A stretch of 43,082 bases of DNA from JBKEAJ01 sp047974415 (GCA_047974415.1 JBKECH010000149.1:1-43082), one strand, 5' to 3'; counted from the stretch's first letter, positions 8,701 through 19,100 are shown. Numbers and translations: made by a program. Notes: a model not told the origin generated them from the letters alone.

Positions 8701-8859
8701 GCAAAGATAGGTTTGTCTAGCTTAAGAATTTATGCTGTCGGATATAATGTAGCTACATTTAGCGAATTCGACATGTGGGATGTGGAGCTAGGAGATGGGC
8801 GAGGGGATAGTTATCCACTAACAAAAATGTACACCATTGGTGTAGACTTTCAATTCTAG
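5752..8859 (+). CDS. SusC-family TonB-dependent outer-membrane glycan transporter (SusC1)
   Basis: A 1035-residue SusC/RagA-type receptor that would import oligosaccharides across the outer membrane using TonB energy. A signal peptide covers residues 1-35 (cleavage near SSFA/SQA). A carboxypeptidase-regulatory-like domain (about 44-117, VVVKGQVLDANGVPMPGVTV) follows, then the TonB-box region DEVVVVGYGTQKK (about 124-135). The plug domain (about 140-250) has the typical IYIRGISSF, PLVLVDGIE and VLKDASATAVYG motifs. A long beta-barrel ends in YTIGVDFQF, with a C-terminal Phe. The first 11 codons lie in a 49-bp repeat shared with the gene at 21258. The SusD partner follows 31 bp later. Substrate specificity cannot be read from sequence. 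Confidence 0.97.
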   Translation: MIKNVLNEIRGVSLIGVIAFFVFGLLLVSSSSFASQANQVEKTVVVKGQVLDANGVPMPGVTVAVKGGTQGVITDKDGNYVFKDVPAKSTLVFSFVGMKSQEVVVNGKTVVDIKLKPDTEDLDEVVVVGYGTQKKMTTIGSQSSIKAGQLESQPVSNISNTIAGRVAGVVAVQRSGEPGYDDSEIYIRGISSFTSGNSSPLVLVDGIERSFSQIDPQDIESFTVLKDASATAVYGVRGANGVILVETKKGSHSKPKVNIQASTGITQFTKVPKFADGVTYMKVANEAYSNTNPESIPLYSEELIEKTASGEDPDLYPNVNWIDELFSKAGKTNRVNMNVDGGSQSAKYYLSIGYYDETGLYNTANMHDYNANIKYTRYNFTSNLSLDILKRTKLDFGASGYISNGNYPGAGTGAIWGNAYRATPITMPAIYSDGTFAGNKTGDVDNPYNLLNNSGFSNVFKSQIWSNIKVTQDLGGILDGLKVSVMYSFDNFNEHNISRSKSVTTYQATGRDAEGNLIFGDPVGVGSDYLGYNRSNGGSRQFYLEAAINYAQKFALHDVTTMVLYNQSDRVDAFAGDFVSSIPYRFQGIAARATYSYANRYLAEANLGYNGSETFKKGERFGLFPSFGLGWVISEEQFFDRIKPAVQFLKIRSSYGIVGNSNMDGRRFAYLSDTNGGNGGYSFGNNVSNDYDGLDIGNYVSDVTWETAVKMNYGIELRTWSEDLQLTIDYFTEDRTGIFRQRGDMPLYAGVRSNPWGNIGAIQNRGIEGSLVLNKQLNRDWGLELRGNFTWNRATVVDDANAPWPYPWQQRIGRKLGQRFGLVALGLFESEDEIKNSPFQAGDIKPGDIKYKDMNGDGTIDDYDKAPIGFGSIPEVVYGFGPSIRYKGWALGAWFKGISNVDIGIGGEGLQPFRNLGKRGNLYSNIDNRWTAENPSQNVVYPRLTYPSTSNTNYEDSSWWIKNGAFLRLQNIELSYTLPREKIAKIGLSSLRIYAVGYNVATFSEFDMWDVELGDGRGDSYPLTKMYTIGVDFQF

Positions 8860-8890
8860 AATTACAAATCAGATATAAAAATATAAAGCT

Positions 8891-10642
8891 ATGAATAAAA
8901 TATATAAAATCTTTAGCCTATTTATATTGCTATCAACAGTTGGGTGCTCAGATTTCCTAGATCAGGTGCCAGATGATTTTATGACAATAGATGAGGTTTT
9001 TCAGAAAAAAGCAGAATCAGAAAAGTACTTAGCAAATGTTTATTCATATGTTAAAAATGAGTCTGGACAATGGATAGACGATCCTTGGGGAGGAACCTGT
9101 GATGAATTTGAAGCCACTTGGCAAAGTAATGATCCATATAAAATAAATATTGGAAATTGGAATGCATCAAGTCCTCCATATAATTATTGGCCTCATTATT
9201 ATAGAGGGGTACGTGCAGCTACATATTTTATTAATCGGATTGATGAAAATGAGGAATTAAGAAGATTAAGTGGGCAAGGACGTATAGATCAATATAAAGC
9301 TGAAGCAAGATTCTTAAGAGCGAATTATTATTTTATGCTCATGAGACAATATGGTCCAATTGTATTGATTGGCAACACGGAAATTCCAGTAGATGCACCA
9401 TTGTCTGATTTTTCTCTTCCTCGCTCTCCTTTTGATGAGTGTGTGGACTATGTGGTTTCAGAACTCGATGCTGCAGCAAAGGTGTTGCCACTAGTGCCAG
9501 AAAATAATAAGGATTACGGACGGGCAACAAAAGGAGCTGCTTTGGCAACAAAGGCTAGGTTACTATTATACGCAGCTAGCCCTTTGTATAATGGAAATAC
9601 AACTGTCGCTGATTACAAAAATTCAGATGGGACGAATCTGATATCACAAACGTATAATCAGGAGAAATGGAAGAGAGCAGCTGATGCGGCTAAAGATGTG
9701 ATTGATCTAGGAATTTACAAACTATATGAAGATGCGAGTGGAGATGCCTTGAAAAGCGTGCAAGGCGTGTTTAGTGAGCCATGGAATGAGGAGTGCATTT
9801 GGGTTAGAAAAGGAAATAATTTATCAAATTGGGATATTCATTGTACGGTGAGAAGAGCAGGAGGATGGAATGGAGTTGGAGCTGTGCAGCAAGCTGTTGA
9901 TGCATTTTTTATGAAAGATGGTCTTTCTATTGATGAATCGCCATTGTATTCAGAGGAGGGATTTACGAATGGTGTGTTTAATATGTATTTGAATAGAGAA
10001 CCGCGTTTCTACGCATCGGTATTGTATAGTGGAGCAACTTATACTGGCGGATCAATAAAAGAACCTGTAACTATTGATTTTTCATATAATGGCATAGATG
10101 GCAAGAGTGGAGGAGGAAATGATTTTACACCTACAGGATATTTGGTTAGAAAAAATGTTGATCCGGGCACAGATAGAATTGGAGGAGAGCATATTAGTAG
10201 GCCATACATTTTAATTAGATTAGCAGAGATGTATCTAAACTATGCTGAAGCATTGGCAGAATATGGAGGCAATGATTTAGAAGTGCTGAAGTATGTGAAC
10301 TTGATAAGAAAGCGTGCAGGGGTACCAGAATACGGTTCAGGTGCAAATCAAGTTACAGCTCCAGCGGGAAAAGCATTGATACAAGCAGTGAGAGATGAAC
10401 GAAGAGTGGAATTAATGTTTGAATGTCATCGTTTCTTTGATATTCGTCGTTGGATGATTGCAAAAGATGTGATGGGTGCCATGTATGGAATGAATGTAGA
10501 TGCAAATGGAGAGGATTTTTTTTTAAGAACAAACATTAACAGAAATCACCTTTGGAGAAGTTCTTACTATTGGTGGCCTATAGAGCAATATGAGATGGAT
10601 CGAGGTGATGGAAAGCTAGTTCAAAGTCCAGGGTGGTATTAA
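8891..10642 (+). CDS. SusD/RagB-family glycan-binding lipoprotein (SusD1)
   Basis: A 583-residue partner of SusC1, acting as the surface lid that captures glycans for the transporter. The lipoprotein signal ends at Cys19 (LLSTVGCSDFLDQVPDD), and the CSDFLDxxP opening is classic for SusD. Tetratricopeptide-like helices are visible (QYKAEARFLRANYYFMLMRQ and LAEMYLNYAEALAEYGG). The conserved C-terminal block RDERRVELMFECHRFFDIRRW and the closing LVQSPGWY match SusD/RagB proteins. It sits between SusC1 and a SusE-position lipoprotein gene, 17 bp away. Confidence 0.96.
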   Translation: MNKIYKIFSLFILLSTVGCSDFLDQVPDDFMTIDEVFQKKAESEKYLANVYSYVKNESGQWIDDPWGGTCDEFEATWQSNDPYKINIGNWNASSPPYNYWPHYYRGVRAATYFINRIDENEELRRLSGQGRIDQYKAEARFLRANYYFMLMRQYGPIVLIGNTEIPVDAPLSDFSLPRSPFDECVDYVVSELDAAAKVLPLVPENNKDYGRATKGAALATKARLLLYAASPLYNGNTTVADYKNSDGTNLISQTYNQEKWKRAADAAKDVIDLGIYKLYEDASGDALKSVQGVFSEPWNEECIWVRKGNNLSNWDIHCTVRRAGGWNGVGAVQQAVDAFFMKDGLSIDESPLYSEEGFTNGVFNMYLNREPRFYASVLYSGATYTGGSIKEPVTIDFSYNGIDGKSGGGNDFTPTGYLVRKNVDPGTDRIGGEHISRPYILIRLAEMYLNYAEALAEYGGNDLEVLKYVNLIRKRAGVPEYGSGANQVTAPAGKALIQAVRDERRVELMFECHRFFDIRRWMIAKDVMGAMYGMNVDANGEDFFLRTNINRNHLWRSSYYWWPIEQYEMDRGDGKLVQSPGWY

Positions 10643-10659
10643 TTTAATTCTATGAAATC

Positions 10660-11643
10660 ATGATTAAAATAAATAGTATAATTCTAAATGTAGCTTTGGT
10701 CTTTTCGATAGGACTTATCTGTACATCGTGTTTAGACGAAATTGAAATTCCAGGGAATGACAATAGCAAATACAATACGATTTATATGCCTCAGGCATAT
10801 AATAATCCGAATGTGGTGGAGCTAAAATATGAAGATACAGTTCAAAAAGTAATTTATGGGGCATATTTTGGAGGATATGGTTATCCAGCACAAGATATAG
10901 AAGTCCAGTTTGAAGTAGATGAGTCATTGGTAGTTTTATTTAATGAAGCTAATGGATCAAATTATGATATTCTTCCTAGTGAATCATATAGTATTGCAAA
11001 TGCTGCTCAAATAGTAAAAGGGGGGTTATCAACTGAGCCTCTTAAAGTAAGTGTAAATCCAGTTCAAGGAAAGTTAAAGTTATTCAAAAAGTACTTGTTG
11101 CCAATATCGATTAAATCGGCAAGCAGTGCTTATTCGATTAATCCAAATCTGAATACTAGTTATTTTGTAGTGTCGACCTCTTTAGATTACAGTGATTATC
11201 CAGAATTTGACAGGACGAATTGGACGGCGATAGCATCTAGTGAAGAACCAGCAGAGTCAAATGAGGAATTTCCCAATAATGGGCTAGCATTGGCTGCTAT
11301 TGATGATGCATTGAATTCCTTTTGGCATACCAAATGGAGTGGAGGTAACGATCCTCTTCCATATGTGCTTACTATAGATATGAATGAGTCTAGGGAAGTA
11401 CATGGTTTTTCCCTGTTTGCCCGACAATCAGAAGGAGGAGGGAAACCTAGGAATATTATTTTGGAGGTTAGTGAGGATGGCGAGACTTGGATTAAAGTTA
11501 AAGAAACTATCCTTCAAAACATTCAAGATGAACAGCGCTTTTTTGTTGATGTTTTTGTCAAGGGGCGATATCTTAAAATGACAGTGAACTCAACCTATAA
11601 TGATGAAAATTATACGCACTTAGCGAATGTTCATGCTTTTTAA
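10660..11643 (+). CDS. SusE-position surface lipoprotein: DUF1735-like domain plus F5/8 type C domain
   Basis: A 327-residue lipoprotein (signal peptide to Cys24, ICTSCLDEIEIPG). Residues about 35-165 resemble the DUF1735 (BT_3987-like) Ig-fold domain found in surface glycan-binding proteins (NTIYMPQAYN, VQFEVDESLVVLFNEANGSN, YDILPSESYSI). Residues about 190-327 look like an F5/8 type C (discoidin) carbohydrate-binding module: AIASSEEPAESNE, ALAAIDDALNSFWHTKW, PYVLTIDMNESREVHGFSLF and a closing ENYTHLANVHAF. The third position after SusC and SusD and the binding-type folds suggest it holds polysaccharide at the cell surface. No catalytic motif is visible. Confidence 0.85.
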   Translation: MIKINSIILNVALVFSIGLICTSCLDEIEIPGNDNSKYNTIYMPQAYNNPNVVELKYEDTVQKVIYGAYFGGYGYPAQDIEVQFEVDESLVVLFNEANGSNYDILPSESYSIANAAQIVKGGLSTEPLKVSVNPVQGKLKLFKKYLLPISIKSASSAYSINPNLNTSYFVVSTSLDYSDYPEFDRTNWTAIASSEEPAESNEEFPNNGLALAAIDDALNSFWHTKWSGGNDPLPYVLTIDMNESREVHGFSLFARQSEGGGKPRNIILEVSEDGETWIKVKETILQNIQDEQRFFVDVFVKGRYLKMTVNSTYNDENYTHLANVHAF

Positions 11644-11704
11644 TTTCAACAAAACAGATGGTTATTGCTTGGTTTTAATATGTTAATCTGTAAGATTTTA
11701 GGGC

Positions 11705-11724
11705 TAATTAATTAATTAATTAAT
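11705..11724 (+). repeat. Five tandem TAAT units abutting a start codon
   Basis: TAAT is repeated five times without interruption, and the last unit overlaps the first two bases of the ATG at 11723. The repeat occupies the place where a ribosome would bind. Copy-number change would alter leader length but not the reading frame. Confidence 0.85.
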
Positions 11725-13417
11725 GAAAACATCTAATATGAGTTTTTTTAAGAAAGTATTTGTAATGCTATTTTTCTGCATAGTCTGCATGGGATGTACT
11801 AACTCAGCTAAAAAGAATCAAAGTGCAAATGAATCTTCTCCGAGGATAATTAATATTATAAACTTTATCCGTCAGACTGATTATAGAGTACAAAATGCAG
11901 ATAGCTTGTTGTTTGAAACAGTCTGTAAACAAATAGATTTACTAAATAAGTATTCTTTTCCAGGTACTTTTTTGCTGCAGTATGATGCTTTGATTAATAG
12001 GAAGTATCAGGATTTGCTAAAAACAAAACTGGGGTTAGAATCAGAAGTTGGTGCATGGTGGGAAATTACTCAACCCCATGTGGAGGCCGCTGGCATAAAG
12101 TGGCGTGGCGAACATTCATGGGTTTCACATGCAAATATTGCTTTTACAACAGGTTATACGCCTCAGGAAAGAGAAAAGCTAGTAGATGTGTATATGGCAA
12201 AGTTTAACGAGGTATTTGGGCAATATCCAAAGTCAGTAGGGTCTTGGTTCATAGATGCACATACCTTAGCTTATATGTGTGATAAATATGGAATAACAGC
12301 ATCTTGTAATTGTAAAGATCAGGTGGGAACAGATGGATATACTCTTTGGGGAGGATATTGGAATCAGGCATATTATCCTAGCAAAAAGAATGCATATATG
12401 CCAGCTCAGACTGTACAAGGGCAAATTCCTGTGCCAATTTTTCGAATGTTAGGAAGTGATCCCATTTATCAGTATGAAACAGGTGTGGGAACAGATGGAC
12501 AAGGTGTTATTTCTTTGGAGCCTGTATATAACGAATCAGGAAAGGATGAAAAATGGGTGAAATATTTTTTAGAATCTATTGTGAATCAGCCGAGTCTAGC
12601 GTTCAATTATGCGCAGGCAGGTCAGGAAAATTCTTTTGCATGGAATGGAATGAGAGAAGGATTGGAGATGCAGTTTCCGATATTAGATCTGTTGAAAAAG
12701 GAGAATAAAATTAGAATAGAAACATTAGCATGTTCTGGAGAATGGTTTAAAAAACAATTTCTGGTTACTCCTGCAACCGCTATTACGACGTTGTCAGATG
12801 TTCGAAGTCAAGGGAATAGATCAGTGTGGTATAATAGTCGTTACTATAGGGCTAGTCTTTTGTGGGAAAAAGAGGCTTTTTGTTTTCGAGACATCCATTT
12901 ATTTGATGAACGATTTAAGTCGGATTACTTAGAAACACCAGGCGAAGAAGGACAGTTTAAATTTTTTACTCTGCCAATGGTAGATCGTTACTTTTGGAGT
13001 ACGCCTGAAGATAAGATAGGATTGAGAATAGTGCAAATGAAAGAATCTGGAAAAAAGAAGAATGTGATGTTATATAATCCAATTGTAACAGAGCTTTCTA
13101 AAACCACGCTACAGATAGAATCTACAGATGAGGTTGGCAATAAGTTTACTATCAAGTTGCACGAAGATTGTATAGAACTTTTATGCAAGGAAAGTACAGC
13201 AGATTTTAATTGGGTCTTAGAATTAAAAGTTCCTCAAGAAAGAAAGGAACGTTTGCCTTTTGGGGCATTAGAAGGATCTGTTTTAAAAGCAAATTTTAAA
13301 AACTTTGACTACAAAGTAAGCTGTAAAAAAGGATCTTTAAAGAAAGGTGGTGATGATTGTGTTTTTCAGTTGATTCCAGATGGAAATGAATTAGTTATTG
13401 ATTGTGTAAGTAAATAA
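11723..13417 (+). CDS. Lipoprotein with polysaccharide-deacetylase-like (NodB-like) barrel; possible glycosidase or esterase
   Basis: A 564-residue lipoprotein (signal peptide to Cys25, VCMGCTNSAKKNQ). The N-terminal 300 residues look like a (beta/alpha) barrel of the polysaccharide deacetylase/GH57-like type: RIINIINFIRQTDYR at the first strand, HSWVSHANIAFTTGYTPQER, then SVGSWFIDAHTLAYMCDKYG followed by CNCKDQVGTDGYTLWGGYWN. The rest is beta-rich (IGLRIVQMKESGKKKNVMLY). I do not see the standard NodB metal-binding TFDD motif, so deacetylation is unproven. It lies 2 bp upstream of the GH78 gene and is surely co-translated with it. The family is not firmly recognised. An alternative start at 11738 keeps the signal peptide. 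Confidence 0.6.
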   Translation: MKTSNMSFFKKVFVMLFFCIVCMGCTNSAKKNQSANESSPRIINIINFIRQTDYRVQNADSLLFETVCKQIDLLNKYSFPGTFLLQYDALINRKYQDLLKTKLGLESEVGAWWEITQPHVEAAGIKWRGEHSWVSHANIAFTTGYTPQEREKLVDVYMAKFNEVFGQYPKSVGSWFIDAHTLAYMCDKYGITASCNCKDQVGTDGYTLWGGYWNQAYYPSKKNAYMPAQTVQGQIPVPIFRMLGSDPIYQYETGVGTDGQGVISLEPVYNESGKDEKWVKYFLESIVNQPSLAFNYAQAGQENSFAWNGMREGLEMQFPILDLLKKENKIRIETLACSGEWFKKQFLVTPATAITTLSDVRSQGNRSVWYNSRYYRASLLWEKEAFCFRDIHLFDERFKSDYLETPGEEGQFKFFTLPMVDRYFWSTPEDKIGLRIVQMKESGKKKNVMLYNPIVTELSKTTLQIESTDEVGNKFTIKLHEDCIELLCKESTADFNWVLELKVPQERKERLPFGALEGSVLKANFKNFDYKVSCKKGSLKKGGDDCVFQLIPDGNELVIDCVSK

Positions 13418-13419
13418 CC

Positions 13420-16071
13420 ATGCAAAAAATTTTAAATAGAAAAATAGCGCTTGCAATTTTGTTTTCTTTTTTTCTGGGAGTTCCTTTTATTAATGCTCAA
13501 TTTGTTGTGGATTTGAAATGTGAATATTTGGAAAATTCGTTAGGAATTGATAACCCTAGTCCACGCTTTTCTTGGAAAATAAATGATATTAGGCAGGATG
13601 CTTATCAAACAGCCTTTCAAATCATAGTTGGCACAGATTCTATAGAAGTACAGCATGATCAAGGAGATGTTTGGGATACGAAGAAGATAGACTCTCAAGA
13701 TATATTAGTTACTTATGCAGGCAAAAAACTAGAACCATTTACTCGCTATTATTGGAAAGTTATAAGTTGGGGTGTGAATGGTTCAAAGAGCTCATCTTTG
13801 GTCAATTTTTTTGAAACAGGAATGATGAGTGTAGAGAATTGGCAAGGATCATGGATTGGAGATGGACGAGATATTCATTACAAATCAGCACCTTGTTTTC
13901 GAAAAAAGTTTAGAGTAGAAAATAACATAAAATCAGCTCGTGCATATATAGCTGTTGCAGGCTTATATGAGCTATATATTAATGGAGAAAAAATAGGGAA
14001 TCATCGTCTTGATCCTATGTATACTCGCTTTGATAGGCGAAATCTGTATGTTACTTATGATATTACTTCTCAGATTAAAAGTGGGGATAATGTAGTAGGA
14101 GTTCTTTTGGGTAATGGTTGGTATAATCATCAATCTAAGGCAGTATGGGATTTTGATAGAGCTCCTTGGCGTAAGCGTCCTGCATTTTGTCTGGATCTTC
14201 GTATCGTTTATGAAGATGGAAGTGAGGAGAGTATTGTGACGGATCAAACTTGGAAAAAGAATGATTCACCAATTACATTTAATAGTATATATACGGGGGA
14301 GCATTATGATGCGAGATTAGAATGTGGCGGCTGGAGTTCGCCAAGATTTGATGATTCCAAGTGGCATGGTGTAAGTTATAGAGGTGCTCCTTCTCCAGTT
14401 CTGGTTTCCCAACAGCTTAGACCGATACGAAATGTTTCAGAGTTTGTTGCAAAATCATTCAAAAAGTTTGATGATAGAACGTATCTTTTTGACTTCGGAC
14501 AGAATATGGCTGGGGTTACTAAGCTGAAAATAATGGGGGATGAGGGTACGGAGTTGAAAATAAAGCATGGAGAACGCTTGTATGAGAATGGACGACTAGA
14601 TATGTCTAATATAGATGTGTACTACAGAGGAGATAAAGAGGAAGAGCCTTTTCAAACTGATATTGTAACACTTAGCGGCAAGGGGGAGGACGAATTTATG
14701 GCAAAGTTTAATTACAAAGGATTCCGCTATGTAGAGATAACAAGCAATGCCCCTGTTAATTTGACAGAGAAGAGTCTTGTTGCATATTTTATGCATAGTG
14801 ATGTTCCATCAGTAGGAAAAATAGAAGCATCTAATCCTATTGTTGAAAAACTTTGGGAAGCTACGAATAATGCATATTTATCAAATTTAATGGGATATCC
14901 CACGGATTGCCCTCAGCGTGAAAAAAATGGTTGGACGGGAGATGCTCATTTCGCTATAGAAACAGCATTATATAACTTTGATGGAATAACAATTTACGAG
15001 AAGTGGTTGGCTGATCATCGTGATGAACAGCAGCCTAATGGAGTTCTACCTGATATTATTCCTACAGGAGGCTGGGGATATGGATCTGATAATGGTTTAG
15101 ATTGGACTAGTACCATAGCAATTATTCCTTGGAATTTATATTTATTTTATGGAGATAGTAAGCCTTTACGTGATTGTTATGAGAATATAAAGAGATATGT
15201 CGACTATGTAGACAGGAATAGTCCTAATCACTTAACATCATGGGGACGTGGAGATTGGGTTCCTGTTAAGACTCACTCGAATAAGGAACTGACTTCGTCT
15301 GTTTACTTTTACGTTGATGTGCGCATCTTGGCTAACACTGCAAAATTATTCAATAAGACTAGTGATTATGAGTATTACAGCAAATTGACTGAAAAAATAA
15401 AAACAGCTATAAATGAGAAATATCTCAATAAAGAAGCAGGTATTTATGCTAATGGATCTCAAACAGAATTAAGTGTTCCTTTACAATGGGGAGTTGTTCC
15501 CAAAGAGCTAATCCCTAAGGTTGCAAAGAATCTCTCAAAGAAAGTTGAAGATGCGGATTTTCATCTAGATGTTGGTGTACTAGGTGCTAAAGCAATCCTT
15601 AATGCTTTAAGTGGGAATGGATATGCTGAGACTGCATATAGAGTGGCAGTTCAGGATACGTATCCATCGTGGGGCTGGTGGGTTAAAAATGGGGCTACAA
15701 CTCTACTTGAGAATTGGGATTTGGAAGCCAAGCGTGATATATCAGATAATCATATGATGTTTGGAGAGATTGGAGGCTGGTTTTTTAAAGGACTTGGAGG
15801 AATATTTCCAGACGATGAAAAACCTGGGTTCAAACATATAATACTTCGTCCAAATTTTGTGAGAGATTTAACGGATTTTGAGGCAAAATACGAATCTCCA
15901 TATGGGGAAATAATTTCGAAGTGGAAGAGGAATGGGGAAAAGGTAAAATATGAGGTTCTGATACCAGCAAATAGTGAAGCGACACTATATCTTCCTGAAA
16001 AAGGGAAAGAAGTACGGGAGGTGGAGTTAAAATCTGGCAAATATATTTTTAATCTGGAAGTAAAAAACTAA
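13420..16071 (+). CDS. GH78 family alpha-L-rhamnosidase
   Basis: An 883-residue secreted enzyme predicted to release terminal L-rhamnose. A signal peptide covers residues 1-26 (FFLGVPFINAQ). The N-terminal Ig-like domain has the family opening (LKCEYLENSLGIDNPSPRFSW), followed by the beta-sandwich Bac_rhamnosid_N region (ARAYIAVAGLYELYINGEKI). The (alpha/alpha)6 catalytic domain carries YPTDCPQREKNGWTGD at 493-508, whose acidic residues form the family's active site. A C-terminal beta-sandwich follows (GGIFPDDEKPGFKHIILRP). Length and domain order are normal for GH78. It is separated from the upstream lipoprotein gene by 2 bp. Confidence 0.93.
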   Translation: MQKILNRKIALAILFSFFLGVPFINAQFVVDLKCEYLENSLGIDNPSPRFSWKINDIRQDAYQTAFQIIVGTDSIEVQHDQGDVWDTKKIDSQDILVTYAGKKLEPFTRYYWKVISWGVNGSKSSSLVNFFETGMMSVENWQGSWIGDGRDIHYKSAPCFRKKFRVENNIKSARAYIAVAGLYELYINGEKIGNHRLDPMYTRFDRRNLYVTYDITSQIKSGDNVVGVLLGNGWYNHQSKAVWDFDRAPWRKRPAFCLDLRIVYEDGSEESIVTDQTWKKNDSPITFNSIYTGEHYDARLECGGWSSPRFDDSKWHGVSYRGAPSPVLVSQQLRPIRNVSEFVAKSFKKFDDRTYLFDFGQNMAGVTKLKIMGDEGTELKIKHGERLYENGRLDMSNIDVYYRGDKEEEPFQTDIVTLSGKGEDEFMAKFNYKGFRYVEITSNAPVNLTEKSLVAYFMHSDVPSVGKIEASNPIVEKLWEATNNAYLSNLMGYPTDCPQREKNGWTGDAHFAIETALYNFDGITIYEKWLADHRDEQQPNGVLPDIIPTGGWGYGSDNGLDWTSTIAIIPWNLYLFYGDSKPLRDCYENIKRYVDYVDRNSPNHLTSWGRGDWVPVKTHSNKELTSSVYFYVDVRILANTAKLFNKTSDYEYYSKLTEKIKTAINEKYLNKEAGIYANGSQTELSVPLQWGVVPKELIPKVAKNLSKKVEDADFHLDVGVLGAKAILNALSGNGYAETAYRVAVQDTYPSWGWWVKNGATTLLENWDLEAKRDISDNHMMFGEIGGWFFKGLGGIFPDDEKPGFKHIILRPNFVRDLTDFEAKYESPYGEIISKWKRNGEKVKYEVLIPANSEATLYLPEKGKEVREVELKSGKYIFNLEVKN

Positions 16072-16139
16072 GATTTCAAAGCAGATAATACAAATGATTA
16101 CTGAGTGTTTTGATTTGTGTCCAATAATAACAGATAAGT

Positions 16140-19100
16140 ATGAATAACTTTAAAAGAACATTGCAGTCTGCAGCTTTGGCATCTGTCATGATTGTAGCTA
16201 AAACAACCCAAGCACAGCTGAATACAAATAGCTTATATAAGATTGTTACAACATCTGGTTTTGTAATTGACAATAAGAATTCGCACCAAGCTAATGCCAA
16301 AATATATTTAGCTAAAGAAGAGCAAGATAGTATGGGCCAGCTTTGGAAGCTAGAGAAAGTTGCAGATGGGAGTTATACGATTTCGAACCCTCAAACTGGC
16401 ATGTCGATAGATAATGCGAATGTACACGATGGTTTTGGCAACCCTGTAGTCCTATGGTCACGAAGTGAAAATAATGAGAACCAACATTGGGATTTAAAGG
16501 TTACGGGCATGGGAAGTTATGAGATTATAAGCAAAAGCTCAGGAATGTTGCTTGCACATAATGGATCGGAGGCTATAGGAAGTGAAATTCATCAAATACA
16601 GAACTCATCTCAGAAATGGAGTTTGGTAGAAACTAACATTGATGCTAATAAAGATTATACACTTCGAGGAGAGGATGAGTGGGAAAATGAAACTATATTT
16701 TCTGTTAACAAAGAAGATGGGCACGTAACCTACATACCCTACCCAAATACGGAGCAAATGCTTTCTGACAAGTATTTTGACACACCATGGATTCAGCCTA
16801 ATTCAACCAATTATCAGTTGCTAAATGGGGATTGGAAATTCAGTTGGGTAAAGCAACCTTCAGAACGTCCTAAAGGATTTTTTCAGCTAGATTACAATGA
16901 TGGTCAATGGAAAACTATCCCTGTACCATCAAGTTGGGAAATGTATGGTTATGGCACTCCAATTTATACAAACTTCACATATCCACATTTAAATCGCCCA
17001 CCACTAATTCAGTCTCAAGAAGGATATACAAATCAGAAAGAACCGAATCCAGTAGGATCATATCGTCATGAGTTTAATATTCCAACATCTTGGGATGGTA
17101 AAGATGTGATCTTGCACTTCGATGGAGCATATAGTGGAATGTATGTGTGGGTGAATGGGGAGAAGGTAGGCTACAGCCAAGGAGCAAATAATGATGCAGA
17201 GTTTAATATAACAAAATATGTAAAAGAAGGAAATAATCTTCTGGCAGTTCAAGTACTGAGATGGACAGATGGGAGCTATATTGAAGATCAAGATATGTTT
17301 CGATTGAGTGGTATTCATCGAGATGTATATGTTTATGCGGTTCCTAAAACGCGGATATCTGATTACCATATAAATACAAGCTTCATAGACGATAATTACA
17401 AGGATTCTCAGGTGAAGATTTCTGCTTTTATTAAGAATCTAGGTAAGACTGATGCAAAATATATAAGTATTGATATTTTAAATCAAGAGAAAGATGTAGT
17501 TGCTACTGCAAGGAAAGAATTCAACATTTCCAAAGGAGGAAGCGAGAAGATTGATTTTACCTTCTCTTTGAGCAATATAAAAGCGTGGACTGCAGAAACG
17601 CCCTATTTATATGCAGCCGTATTGAATTTAGAAGATAAAAAAGGAAATCAAACAGAAGCTGTCTTTTCGAAGTTTGGAATACGAGAAATCGAAATTAAAA
17701 ATAGTAGAGTATATATAAATGGACAGCAGGTCTTTTTTAAAGGTGTAAATAGACATGACACACATCCGAGGTATGGCAAATATATCCCTATTGAATCTAT
17801 GATTCAGGACATTACATTAATGAAGCAACATAATGTCAATTTGGTAAGAACGAGCCATTATCCTAATAGTCCTAAAATGTATGCCATGTACGATTACTAT
17901 GGTTTGTATGTGATGGATGAGGCAGACTTGGAGAATCATGGAAATCATAGTTTGAGCAATGTAAAGAGTTGGGAAGCAGCTTATGTGGATAGAGCGGTGC
18001 GTATGATTCAAAGAGATAGAAATCATCCATCGGTAATTTTCTGGTCACACGGGAATGAATGCGGTGGAGGAAGTAATTTTGAAGCGATGAGTAAAAAGGT
18101 GAGAGAGATGGATCCAACACGCATTATTCATTATGAAGGTATGAACTGTGTTGCTGATATTCGTTCTTGTATGTATCCATCAATGAATTATCTTATGGAT
18201 GTGGATAATAATGGTGACAAAGAGCCATTTTTTATATGCGAATATGCTCATGCAATGGGAAACTCTGTGGGAAATTTAGCTGAATATTGGGACTATATTG
18301 AGAACCGTTCACAACGTCTTATTGGAGGATGTATTTGGGATTGGGTAGACCAAGGTCTTAATATGCAAGGAACGCCAGAAAATCAGTTTTATTATGGGGG
18401 AGACTTTGGGGACAAGCCAAACGATAATGATTTTTGTTTAAATGGCTTGGTAACTTCAGATAGACAAGTAACTCCGAAGCTTCTGGAAGTAAAAAAGATA
18501 TATCAGTATATTAAGTTTAAGGCTGTTGCACTTCATAGTGGGAGAGTAGAAGTTGAGAACACCTATGATTTTATAGACTTGTCTGATTACGATTTGAAAT
18601 GGGAGGTGCTGAAAGATGGAGAAATAGTTCAGCAAGGAAAGATGGAAATGCCGAATGTTGCTGCAAACTCGAAAGCTGGAGTAAATCTACCGTATAAGCG
18701 TGATTTTAGCGGTGCATCAGAATATTTTCTCAATGTATATGCGGTGTTGAATAATGAGAAATGTTGGGCACCAGAAGGCTACGCAATGGCTTCCGAACAA
18801 TTCGAGCTAAGCAGAAGACATGTACCATCTCCGATTAAGCACTCTAGTTTAAGTCATAAAATTATAACAAAAGAGTTGGCCAAATCTATTCAATTTACAG
18901 CGGATGACTTTTTGGTTCAATTCAATAAGGAGACAGGTGCTATAAATACAGTGTCGTATGGAGTAAATAGAATTATCAATGGCGATGATGTGGCATTTAA
19001 TTGGTATCGCATGTTTAGTAACGATAAGTATACTGACTTGTCGTATTTCGAGAGTTCAACCACAGTAAAAAATATTTCGTATCAATCGATTAACGAAGAT

